A stretch of DNA of 64,000 nt from JAMHWF01 sp964371405. Its GTDB lineage: Bacteria; Pseudomonadota; Gammaproteobacteria; Burkholderiales; Burkholderiaceae_C. A program made the translations under genes and the position numbers. The notes beneath the pieces were generated by a model. It saw only the letters and a list, made by a program, of their open reading frames with translations. It made no database searches and was not told where the DNA came from. This document shows positions 57,064 to 64,000 of the stretch, in pieces. The DNA lies in contig CAYJLV010000002.1 in NCBI GenBank assembly GCA_964371405.1, forward strand, positions 62,001 to 126,000, given 5' to 3'. Within the stretch, counting starts at the first letter, position 1, and each line of letters begins with the position of its first letter.

Positions 57064-57615
57064 ATGAACGCCCCCGTCGATGTCGAAATCGCCACGCTCG
57101 GCGGCGGTTGCTTCTGGTGCCTCGAGGCCGTGTTCCTCGAGGTCGACGGCGTGCTCGGCGTCGAATCGGGCTACTCCAACGGCCACCAGCCGAACCCGAC
57201 CTACCAGCAGGTGTGCAGCGGCACGACGGGCCATGCCGAAGTCGTGCGCGTCACGTTCGACCCGCAGCGCATCGCGTTTCGCGAGCTGCTCGAGATCTTC
57301 TTCGTGATCCACGACCCGACGACGTTGAACCGCCAGGGCAGCGATGTCGGCACGCAGTACCGCTCCGGCATCTACACGCACGGCGAGGAGCAGGACCGCG
57401 TCGCGCGCGAAGTGATCGCCGAGCTGGCCGCCAGCGGCGCGGTGCGCGGCAAGATCGTCACCGAAGTCGAGCCCGAGCGCGCCTACAGCCGCGCCGAGGA
57501 CTATCACCAGCGCTACTTCGAGCGTCACCCAGAGCAGGGCTACTGCAGCTGGGTCGTCGCGCCGAAGGTCGAGAAGTTCCGCCGCACCTTCGCCGCGCGG
57601 AGGAAGCGGCCGTGA
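57064..57615 (+). CDS. msrA: Peptide methionine sulfoxide reductase A
   Basis: The 183-residue protein has the catalytic GGGCFWCLEAVF (nucleophile Cys), SGYSNGHQPNPTYQQVCSGTTGHAEVV and DPTTLNRQGSDVGTQYRSGIY. The resolving Cys lies in QGYCSWVVAPKVEKFR. It reduces methionine-S-sulfoxide. The gene is divergent from the YdcF-like gene, and the next small gene overlaps its stop (GTGA). Confidence 0.95.
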   Translation: MNAPVDVEIATLGGGCFWCLEAVFLEVDGVLGVESGYSNGHQPNPTYQQVCSGTTGHAEVVRVTFDPQRIAFRELLEIFFVIHDPTTLNRQGSDVGTQYRSGIYTHGEEQDRVAREVIAELAASGAVRGKIVTEVEPERAYSRAEDYHQRYFERHPEQGYCSWVVAPKVEKFRRTFAARRKRP

Positions 57616-57971
57616 GCCTCCTGCGCCGTGCTCGCGCGCCTTCAGCTCGCTGGGCTGCGCTGCTCGCGCTCGCGCTGCTGTGGTCGCAGGGCGTCGGCCT
57701 GCTGCACGGCATCGCGCACGCACCGCACGGCGCGCCGGCTGCGTCGGCGCCAGCACCGGCTGGGCTCGATGGCCTGTTCGCGCTGCACGACGAAGCGTCG
57801 GCTGCATGCCAGGTGTTCGACGCGACGACGCATGGCGCCGCGCTTTGGGGTGTCGGTCCGGCGTTCGCGCCGCCGCCGCCGTCCGTCGAGGTACCCGTCG
57901 CGACGATCGCGTCGCTGCCGGTCGCGACGGCGATCCACTTCCTCGCCCGCGCCCCGCCGCCACACGCCTGA
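57612..57971 (+). CDS. Small exported protein (DUF2946-like) preceding a TonB receptor
   Basis: The 119-residue protein has an N-terminal hydrophobic segment (WAALLALALLWSQGVGLLHGIAH). Next come an Ala/Pro linker, HDEASAACQVFDATTHG with conserved His/Cys, and a Pro-rich hydrophobic C-terminus. Similar short His-rich proteins precede metal TonB receptors in Burkholderiales. A role in metal handling is inferred. GTG 57612 overlaps the msrA stop. Confidence 0.7.
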   Translation: MSLLRRARAPSARWAALLALALLWSQGVGLLHGIAHAPHGAPAASAPAPAGLDGLFALHDEASAACQVFDATTHGAALWGVGPAFAPPPPSVEVPVATIASLPVATAIHFLARAPPPHA

Positions 57972-58071
57972 CCCTGTCGATCCAGAGTCGTCCGCCGGCG
58001 CTCCGAGAGGTGCGGCGGGTGGTGCGTTCAACTGCGGCCCCTGCGCGGGCCGGTCGAGGAATCCAGCTTTC

Positions 58072-60114
58072 ATGTCCTGCAAACCCTGCTCGTGCGGGCG
58101 CGCCTTCGCGTGTGCCGCTCTCGGACTGGCGTGCCTGACGGTGCGCGCGCAGTCCGCTGCCGTTCCCGAACTGCCGCCGGTCGTCGTGACGGGCCAGCCG
58201 TTCGTCACGTCGCCGCTGCTCCCGCCGGCCGCGGCGCTCGCCGGCGAGGGGCTCGTGCTGCGCCGCGGCGGCACGCTGGCCGAGACGCTCGACGGCTTGC
58301 CGGGCGTGGCGTCGAGCTGGTTCGGCCCGAACGCGAACCGGCCGACGATCCGCGGCCAGGACGGCGACCGCGTGCGCATGCTGAGCAATGCGGGCGCTTC
58401 GGTCGATGCTTCGAGCGTCAGCTTCGACCATGCAGTGCCGCTCGATCCGCTCGTCGTGGAGCGGATCGAAGTGCTGCGCGGCCCGGCCGCACTGCTGTAC
58501 GGCGGCAGCGCCGTCAACGGCGTCGTCAACGCCGTCGACAACCGCATCCCGCGCGCGCCGGTCGGTCAGGCGGCCGGCGCGGCCGAGCTGCGACTCGGCG
58601 GCGCCGCCAAGGAGCGAGGCGGCGCGGCGCTGGTGGAGGCCGGCGGCGGCGGCTTCGCCCTGCATGCCGACGCATTCGTGCGCGACACCGACGACCTGCG
58701 CGTGCCGGCGTTCCAGCGCCCGCTGCCCGGCGGCGGCGAGCGCCGCAGACATGTCGTCAATTCGGCCGGCCGAGCGCAGGGCGGCGCGCTCGGCGCCTCG
58801 ATGCCGTGGGACCACGGGTATCTCGGCGCGTCGTTCGACACCTACCGCAACCGCTACGGCATCGTTGCCGAGGACGACGTGTCGATCCGCATGCAGCGCG
58901 ATCGCGTCGCGCTGGCCGGCGAGGCGCGCGAACTCGGCGGCGGGATCCGCACGCTGCGCGGCCAGCTGCAGAGCAGCCGCTACCGGCACGACGAGGTCGA
59001 GGGCGGCGGAGCCATCGGCACGACATTCCGAAACGCGGGCACCAGCGGCAGGCTCGAGCTGGAGCACGTGCCGGCAACGTTTGCCGGCCGCCCCCTGCGC
59101 GGCATCATCGGCGTCCAGGCCGAGCAAGCCCGCTTCTCGGCGCTCGGCGACGAGGCCTTCGTCCCCGGCACCCGCACCCGGCAGCGCGCCGTCTTCGTCG
59201 TCGAGGAACTGGTGCTCGGGGCAGCGCGGCTGACCTTCGGCGCGCGCCACGAGCACACGCAAGTCGATTCGACCGGCGACGGGCCGGCGGTGCCCGTGCC
59301 GCGCTTCGGAGCCGCGCAGTCGCGCCGCTTCGACGCCGGCAGCGTGTCGGTCGGCGCCGTGCTCGACCTCGCGCCGCAATGGCAGCTCAGCGCCAGCACG
59401 GCCTACACCGAGCGCGCGCCGACGCACTACGAGCTGTACGCCGACGGCGTGCACGTCGCGACTGCGGCCTATGAGCGCGGCAACCCGGCGCTCGTCAAGG
59501 AGCGCGGCGCAAACCTCGACCTGGCGCTGCAGTGGAAGGAGGGCCCCCGCCGCTGGAAGGTCGGCGCCTGGGCCGGCCGCTATGCCGACTACGTCGCTCT
59601 GCTGCGCACCGGCGAGCCCGACGTCCCCGGTGACGACGGCCACGCCTTCCCCGTCTACGCGTACTCCGGCGTCCCTGCGCGGCTGGCCGGCGTCGAGGTC
59701 GAGGCCGGCTGGCGCATCCTCGAAGGCACGCCGTCGATCGACCTCGACGCCAAGCTCGACGCGCTGCGCGCGACGCGCCGCGACACCGGCGAACCGCTGC
59801 CGCGCATCGCGCCGCTGCGCGCCACGCTGGGCCTCGACGCCGCCTTCGGCGCCTGGAAGGCGCGCGCCGAAGTCGTGCACGCGGCGCGCCAGAAGCGCGT
59901 GCCCGCCGACGACACGCCGACCGTCGGCTGGACCCTCGTCAACCTGACGGTCAGCCACCGCTGGCGCGCCGACGCGGGCGACGCGCTGCTGTTCGCGAAG
60001 CTGAGCAACGCAGGCAACGTGCTGGCCTACAGCGCGACGTCGATCGCCACGGTGCGACCGCTCGCGCCGCTGCCGGGGCGCGCGCTGCAACTCGGGCTGC
60101 AGTGGGCGTGGTGA
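58072..60114 (+). CDS. TonB-dependent outer-membrane receptor, ZnuD-like
   Basis: The 680-residue protein has a signal peptide (CAALGLACLTVRAQS), a TonB box-like PPVVVTGQP and a plug domain with RPTIRGQDGDRVRMLSN and IEVLRGPAALLYGGSAVNGVVN. A barrel follows, ending in GLQWAW with terminal aromatic Trp. The layout fits the ZnuD group of zinc receptors. Zinc specificity is likely but not proven, since the His-rich loop of ZnuD is short here. The GAGGA site is about 12 nt before ATG 58072. Confidence 0.87.
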   Translation: MSCKPCSCGRAFACAALGLACLTVRAQSAAVPELPPVVVTGQPFVTSPLLPPAAALAGEGLVLRRGGTLAETLDGLPGVASSWFGPNANRPTIRGQDGDRVRMLSNAGASVDASSVSFDHAVPLDPLVVERIEVLRGPAALLYGGSAVNGVVNAVDNRIPRAPVGQAAGAAELRLGGAAKERGGAALVEAGGGGFALHADAFVRDTDDLRVPAFQRPLPGGGERRRHVVNSAGRAQGGALGASMPWDHGYLGASFDTYRNRYGIVAEDDVSIRMQRDRVALAGEARELGGGIRTLRGQLQSSRYRHDEVEGGGAIGTTFRNAGTSGRLELEHVPATFAGRPLRGIIGVQAEQARFSALGDEAFVPGTRTRQRAVFVVEELVLGAARLTFGARHEHTQVDSTGDGPAVPVPRFGAAQSRRFDAGSVSVGAVLDLAPQWQLSASTAYTERAPTHYELYADGVHVATAAYERGNPALVKERGANLDLALQWKEGPRRWKVGAWAGRYADYVALLRTGEPDVPGDDGHAFPVYAYSGVPARLAGVEVEAGWRILEGTPSIDLDAKLDALRATRRDTGEPLPRIAPLRATLGLDAAFGAWKARAEVVHAARQKRVPADDTPTVGWTLVNLTVSHRWRADAGDALLFAKLSNAGNVLAYSATSIATVRPLAPLPGRALQLGLQWAW

Positions 60115-60143
60115 GCGGGGTGGGCGCGCGGCCTCGTGTCAGG

Positions 60144-60779
60144 TCAAGGCGCGAGCCGCTCGCGCACCCACTGCGCGCCGTCGCGCCGGTAGCGCAGGCG
60201 GTCGTGCAGCCGCGACGGCCGGCCCTGCCAGAACTCCCAGCGCTCGGGCGCGAGGCGGTAGCCGCCCCAGTGCGGCGGCCGCGGCGGCTGCAGCAGGAAC
60301 TGCGCGGCGTACTTCGCCGCGTTGGCGACGAGGACGGTGCGCGACGTGATCACTTCGCTTTGCGGCGAGGCCCAGGCACCAATGCGCGAATCGAGCGGCC
60401 GCGACGCGAAATAGGCGTCCGACTCCTCTTCGCTGATCTTGTCGACCGCGCCCTCGATGCGCACGACGCGCTCGAGCTCGACCCAGTGGAACTGCAGCGC
60501 GGCATGACGCTGCACCTCGAGCTCGCGCCCCTTGCGGCTGCGATAGTTGCTGTACCAGACGAGGCCGCGCTCGTCGCAACCCTTGATCAGCACGATGCGC
60601 GTCGAGGGTCGCCCTTCGGCGCCGACGGTGGCCAGCGTCATCGCCGTCGGCTCGGGCAATTGCGCGTCGAGCGCCTGCTGCAGCCAGAGCTGGAACTGGC
60701 GCATCGGATCGGCGTCGCTCGCCGCCTCGTCGAGTTCGGCGCGCTCGTAGTTCTTGCGCAAGGCTGCCAGATCCGTCAT
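60144..60779 (-). CDS. pdxH: Pyridoxamine 5'-phosphate oxidase
   Basis: The 211-residue flavoprotein has TRIVLIKGCDERGLVWYSNYRSRKG, SRIGAWASPQSEVI and the C-terminal PHWGGYRLAPERWEFWQGRPSRLHDR..Y signature. It oxidises PNP/PMP to pyridoxal 5'-phosphate, the cofactor for the GlyA and aminotransferase encoded earlier. Standard length; ATG 60779. Confidence 0.96.
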   Translation of the reverse strand: MTDLAALRKNYERAELDEAASDADPMRQFQLWLQQALDAQLPEPTAMTLATVGAEGRPSTRIVLIKGCDERGLVWYSNYRSRKGRELEVQRHAALQFHWVELERVVRIEGAVDKISEEESDAYFASRPLDSRIGAWASPQSEVITSRTVLVANAAKYAAQFLLQPPRPPHWGGYRLAPERWEFWQGRPSRLHDRLRYRRDGAQWVRERLAP

Positions 60780-60952
60780 GTGCCAAGTATAGAAAGCTGC
60801 ACCGGGGCGCGGCGCCGCTCTACGGGGAATGCCTTAAGTGAAGGCCCCACTATCTGCGGCGTAATCGGGCTTTCATCCTTGGGCATTCCAGGCGCAACGG
60901 CGCAAGAAGAGGACATCGTCGTGATGGGAGTTCGGGTCGCGCGAGGCGTGCG

Positions 60953-61600
60953 ATGACGTCGCAGCCCGTTGTCGTCGTGCTTGCGGCGGGGCAGGGCAGC
61001 CGTTTCGGCGGCCCGGTGCACAAGCTCGGCCAGGCGTTCGGCGCGTCGAGCGTGCTCGGGGCGACGCTGCGCCATGCCTTGACGAGCCGGCTGCCCGTCG
61101 TCGTCGTGACGACGGACACGATGGCCGAGGAGGCGCGCCGCGTGATTGCTGCGCGCGACGTCGTCGTGGTGCCTTCCGCCGGCGCGATCGGCGCCGAGAG
61201 CGGCGCGCGCACGCCCGGCATGGGCTCGTCGATCGCTGCCGGCGTCGGCGCGCGTCCCGACGCGAGCGGCTGGCTGATCCTGCCCGCCGACATGCCGCTG
61301 GTGCAGACCTCGACGCTGCTGGCCGTCGCTCGCGAACTCGAACACCACCCCGTCGTCTATGCGCAATACCGCGGCCGGCGCGGCCACCCGGTCGGCTTCG
61401 CCGCCGAGCTGTATTCAGAGCTGATGCTGCTCAACGGCGACGAAGGCGCGCGCCGCCTCGTGGCGCGCTATCCGGCGCACGGCGTCGAGGTCGGCGACCC
61501 CGGTGTGCTCGTCGATATCGACACCGACGCCGACCTGCGTGCGGCGCGAGCGCTGCAGGCCGCCCCCGTCATCCAGCACCCGGCGGCGCCCGGTCCCTGA
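60953..61600 (+). CDS. MobA-like molybdenum cofactor nucleotidyltransferase (MocA type)
   Basis: The 215-residue NTP-transferase fold protein has VVVVLAAGQGSRFGGPVHKL (nucleotide loop), GMGSSIAAGVGA and LILPADMPLVQTSTL. The RGRRGHPVGFAAELY pattern follows. It resembles MocA/MobA-like enzymes making Mo-cytosine dinucleotide cofactor, the form used by CoxL-type hydroxylases such as that at the window's left end. A 173-bp intergenic region precedes it, with no recognisable motif. Confidence 0.87.
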   Translation: MTSQPVVVVLAAGQGSRFGGPVHKLGQAFGASSVLGATLRHALTSRLPVVVVTTDTMAEEARRVIAARDVVVVPSAGAIGAESGARTPGMGSSIAAGVGARPDASGWLILPADMPLVQTSTLLAVARELEHHPVVYAQYRGRRGHPVGFAAELYSELMLLNGDEGARRLVARYPAHGVEVGDPGVLVDIDTDADLRAARALQAAPVIQHPAAPGP

Positions 61601-61612
61601 CGCCGCGGCGGG

Positions 61613-62239
61613 TCAGGGCGCCGGAGCGCCGTGCAGCGCATGGCGCCGCGCCAGCGAGACGAGGCGCTCGATCTCGCGGTCGCGGATGCCGCGCTCGCGC
61701 AGGCAGCGCGCCGTCTCGAGCAGGTAGCCGAGCGTGGTGCCGTAGCGGCCGCAGGCGTCGCGCAGGATGGCGAGCAGTTCGTCGTCGCCGAGCACGCCGG
61801 TATAGCTCGGGCTGAGCCGGTCGAGCGTGAAGGCCAGCGCATGCACGCCGCCGTGCGGCGTGCGGCAGGGCAGCCAGCGCGGGTCGTAGACGCCGGTCGG
61901 CATCTCGCGCTCCCACAGGCGCGCGAGTTCGGCCTCGACGCGCCCGTGTGCGATGCGGTAGGCGATGCCGCGGCACGAGCCGCCGCGCACCAGCGCGAAC
62001 ACCAGACCCGGGCAGTGCGGCGTGCCGCGATTGACGCGCGATCGCATGCGCAGCGCGCGGTGCCAGCCGTGGACGACGGCGGGGCGCTGCTCGGCGGCCT
62101 CGAACTCGGGCCGCCAGATCAGCGAGGCGTAGCCGAACAGCCACAAGTCGCCGCGGCCGCCCCAGCGCGCTCGTGCCTGGGCGAGCAGCGTGCGCGGGTC
62201 GCGTGGCAACAATCGATCGTCCGCATTCACGAGCGGCAC
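61613..62239 (-). CDS. ChaC-like glutathione-specific gamma-glutamylcyclotransferase
   Basis: The 208-residue protein has LWLFGYASLIWRPEFEAAEQRPAVVHGWHRAL (ChaC substrate loop YGSL-like), RGGSCRGIAYRI, WEREMPTGVYDPRWL and the family's LSPSYTGVLGDDELLAILRDACGRYG. It degrades glutathione to 5-oxoproline and Cys-Gly; the 5-oxoproline could be recycled by the oxoprolinase-like protein of this window (inference). GTG 62239 start; a second GTG lies 9 nt further in. Confidence 0.9.
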   Translation of the reverse strand: MPLVNADDRLLPRDPRTLLAQARARWGGRGDLWLFGYASLIWRPEFEAAEQRPAVVHGWHRALRMRSRVNRGTPHCPGLVFALVRGGSCRGIAYRIAHGRVEAELARLWEREMPTGVYDPRWLPCRTPHGGVHALAFTLDRLSPSYTGVLGDDELLAILRDACGRYGTTLGYLLETARCLRERGIRDREIERLVSLARRHALHGAPAP

Positions 62240-62279
62240 TCTAGAATGAATCGGCGTGGGACGGGAGTGCGGCGACGCG

Positions 62280-62750
62280 ATGTCGGATCAGAGCGACAGC
62301 AGACCAGCGACCGGGTGGCGACGCGCCGCCGTTGTCATGGCGTTCGCGCTCGCGGCGCTCGCGGCCGGCCTGGCTTGGCTGCGCTCGCCGCCGCCGCCGC
62401 CCGCGGCTGAGGCGGCTTCGGCCGCCGCCGCGCTGGGCGCGACGCCCGACGCCGTCGAGCGCATCTACTTCGACGCCGGCGCCGCGCTGCCGGCGCATGC
62501 GGCGGAACTGCTCGAGCGCATCGCCGTCGCGGCGCGCAGCGGCGAGGCGGCGCTGCGCATCGTCGGCTACTACGAGGCCGGCCGCGACGAGGCCGGCAAC
62601 GCGGCGCTCGCCGAGGAGCGGGCGCAGGCCGTGCGCCACGCACTCGAAGCCAACGGCGTTGCGCCGGCGCGCCTCGTCATTGCGCGCCCGGCCGCGGCCG
62701 ACAGCACCAATCCGCGCGAAGGCCGCCGCGTCGAAGTGCTGCTGCAGTGA
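62280..62750 (+). CDS. Membrane-anchored OmpA-like domain protein
   Basis: The 156-residue protein has one N-terminal membrane helix (AAVVMAFALAALAAGLAWL) and a Pro/Ala linker. A C-terminal OmpA/MotB-like fold follows (RIYFDAGAALPAHAAELLERIA ... ALAEERAQAVRHALEANGV), which binds peptidoglycan in relatives. ATG 62280 is preferred; GTG 62256 is in frame. Divergent from the ChaC-like gene. Confidence 0.8.
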   Translation: MSDQSDSRPATGWRRAAVVMAFALAALAAGLAWLRSPPPPPAAEAASAAAALGATPDAVERIYFDAGAALPAHAAELLERIAVAARSGEAALRIVGYYEAGRDEAGNAALAEERAQAVRHALEANGVAPARLVIARPAAADSTNPREGRRVEVLLQ

Positions 62751-62817
62751 CCCTGCGCGCGACGCGGCGCACGCCGCGACGACAATCGGCGTTCGATCTC
62801 CCGATCCGCCGGACCGC

Positions 62818-64000
62818 ATGCTGACGACCGTCGCCGACATCACGGCCCGCATCCGCGAGCGCAGCGCGCCGGCGCGTCGCGCCTACCTCGAGCGCGTCGC
62901 TCGCATGGCCGAGCGACCGCGCGGCGCCGACCACATGGGTTGCGCCAATGTGGCGCACGCCTTCGCGGCGCTGCCGGCCAACGACAAGCTGCGCGTCGTC
63001 GTCGAGCGCGGGCCGCACTTGGGGCTGGTGACGGCCTACAACGACATGCTCTCGGCGCACCAGCCCTACGAGCCCTACCCGGCGCTGATCCGCGATGAGG
63101 CGCGGCGCCAGGGCGCGACGGCGCAGGTGGCGGGCGGCGTGCCGGCCATGTGCGACGGCGTCACGCAGGGCCTGCCCGGCATGGAGCTGAGCCTCTTTTC
63201 GCGCGACACGATCGCAATGGCGACGGCGATCGCGCTGACGCACGACGTGTTCGATGCAGCGCTGCTGCTCGGCGTGTGCGACAAGATCGTGCCGGGCCTG
63301 CTGATCGGCGCGCTGCACTTCGGCCACCTGCCGTGTGTCTTCGTGCCCGCCGGGCCGATGACCAGCGGCCTGTCCAACACCGCCAAGGCCCGCGTGCGCG
63401 AAGAGTTCGCGCAGGGCCGCGTCGGCCGCGACGAGCTGCTGAAGGCCGAGTCGGCTGCCTACCATGGCCCCGGCACCTGCACCTTCTACGGCACAGCCAA
63501 CAGCAACCAGATGCTGCTCGAGGCGATGGGGCTGCATGTGCCGGGCGCCGCGTTCGTGCATCCGCACGCCGAGCTGCGCGAAGCACTGACGCGCGAGGCG
63601 GTGCGCACGGCGCTGTCGATCGCACGACCGGCCGGCAGCCGCTTCCTGCCGATCGGCCGCCTCGTCGACGAGCGGACGATCGTCAATGCGATGGCGGCGC
63701 TGCTGGCGACCGGCGGCTCGACGAACCACCTGATCCATTGGGTCGCTGTCGCGCGCGCCGCCGGCATCGTGATCGACTGGACCGATTTCTCCGAGCTGTC
63801 GGCCGTGGTGCCGCTGCTCGCGCGCGTCTATCCGAACGGCGCGGCCGACGTGAACCAGTTCCAGGCCGCCGGCGGGCCGGCCTTCGTCCTGCGCGAACTG
63901 GCGGCGGCCGGGTTGCTGCATACCGATGTGGCAACTGTCGCCGAAGACGGGCTCGGCGCCTACGCGACGATGCCGAAGCTCGACGGCGACCGCCTGCGCT
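62818..64000 (+). CDS. edd: 6-phosphogluconate dehydratase, N-terminal part (cut by window end)
   Basis: Translation from ATG 62818 runs open to the last base, giving about 394 residues. It matches Edd: TAYNDMLSAHQPYEPYP, MCDGVTQGLPGMELSLFSRD, GVCDKIVPGLLIGALHFG and GPGTCTFYGTANSNQ. The Cys residues fit the [4Fe-4S] ligands of the IlvD/Edd family. Edd converts 6-phosphogluconate to KDPG in the Entner-Doudoroff pathway. eda and the gene's last third should follow outside the window. No good Shine-Dalgarno is seen before the start. Confidence 0.94.
   Translation, partial: MLTTVADITARIRERSAPARRAYLERVARMAERPRGADHMGCANVAHAFAALPANDKLRVVVERGPHLGLVTAYNDMLSAHQPYEPYPALIRDEARRQGATAQVAGGVPAMCDGVTQGLPGMELSLFSRDTIAMATAIALTHDVFDAALLLGVCDKIVPGLLIGALHFGHLPCVFVPAGPMTSGLSNTAKARVREEFAQGRVGRDELLKAESAAYHGPGTCTFYGTANSNQMLLEAMGLHVPGAAFVHPHAELREALTREAVRTALSIARPAGSRFLPIGRLVDERTIVNAMAALLATGGSTNHLIHWVAVARAAGIVIDWTDFSELSAVVPLLARVYPNGAADVNQFQAAGGPAFVLRELAAAGLLHTDVATVAEDGLGAYATMPKLDGDRLR

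Noticed and set aside
57040..60090. About 1000-codon frame antisense to msrA and the TonB receptor
   Set aside because: Same GC shadow effect. The plus strand carries MsrA and receptor signatures.

Overview
The window reads as a high-GC betaproteobacterial chromosome, most likely Burkholderiales (Rubrivivax/Leptothrix-like). This is inferred from the long GC-rich genes, the rib-nusB and ybgC-tolQRA clusters, an Entner-Doudoroff edd gene, and the degenerate RibBA type. No rRNA, tRNA or CRISPR array was seen.

Chromosomal backbone, left (1-32.5 kb). A molybdenum-hydroxylase (CO-dehydrogenase-like) locus opens the window: large subunit C-terminus, FAD subunit, MoxR ATPase, VWA protein and XdhC factor. 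It converges on a c-type cytochrome and an AcoR-like regulator that lacks the AAA+ module. Then come a GspE/PulE-type ATPase, a fused 5-oxoprolinase (HyuA-HyuB) with an overlapping FAD oxidoreductase, ybgC-tolQ-tolR-tolA, a Ser/Thr kinase with a small lipoprotein, and a long minus-strand series. That series is aminotransferase, nusB, ribH, ribB (with degenerate RibA domain), ribE, ribD, five type IV pilus minor-pilin genes, nrdR, and glyA behind a ZTP-type riboswitch. A lytic transglycosylase, ubiD and a candidate terminator-bounded small RNA close this part.

Accessory island (32568-56169, about 23.6 kb). It is bounded by a 28-bp inverted repeat matching at 27 of 28 positions. One copy forms the 3' end of a YdcF-like gene. 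Nearly all genes lie on the minus strand, and the left third is visibly less GC-rich. In transcription order the island holds two tandem coiled-coil/winged-helix proteins, an IS1595-type transposase (plus strand), a 605-residue unknown with a Cys cluster and HTH, a NYN/OST-HTH protein, and a type I restriction system. The restriction system is hsdM, hsdS broken at a C9 tract, an unknown nuclease-like gene, hsdR and a YgjP-like metallopeptidase. It is followed by three consecutive, divergent dCTP deaminase/dUTPase-fold genes, McrB-McrC, a Septu PtuA-PtuB pair, and an MbcA/ParS-like antitoxin-type protein. This is a defence island. The three-gene Dcd-like set is its least familiar part: one member keeps the catalytic residues, one is membrane-anchored, and two are degenerate.

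Chromosomal backbone, right (56.1-64 kb): ydcF-like, msrA, a small exported protein and a TonB-dependent (ZnuD-like) receptor, pdxH, a MobA-like cytidylyltransferase that fits the molybdenum enzyme at the left end, a ChaC-like cyclotransferase, an OmpA-domain protein, and the first two thirds of edd, cut by the window end.
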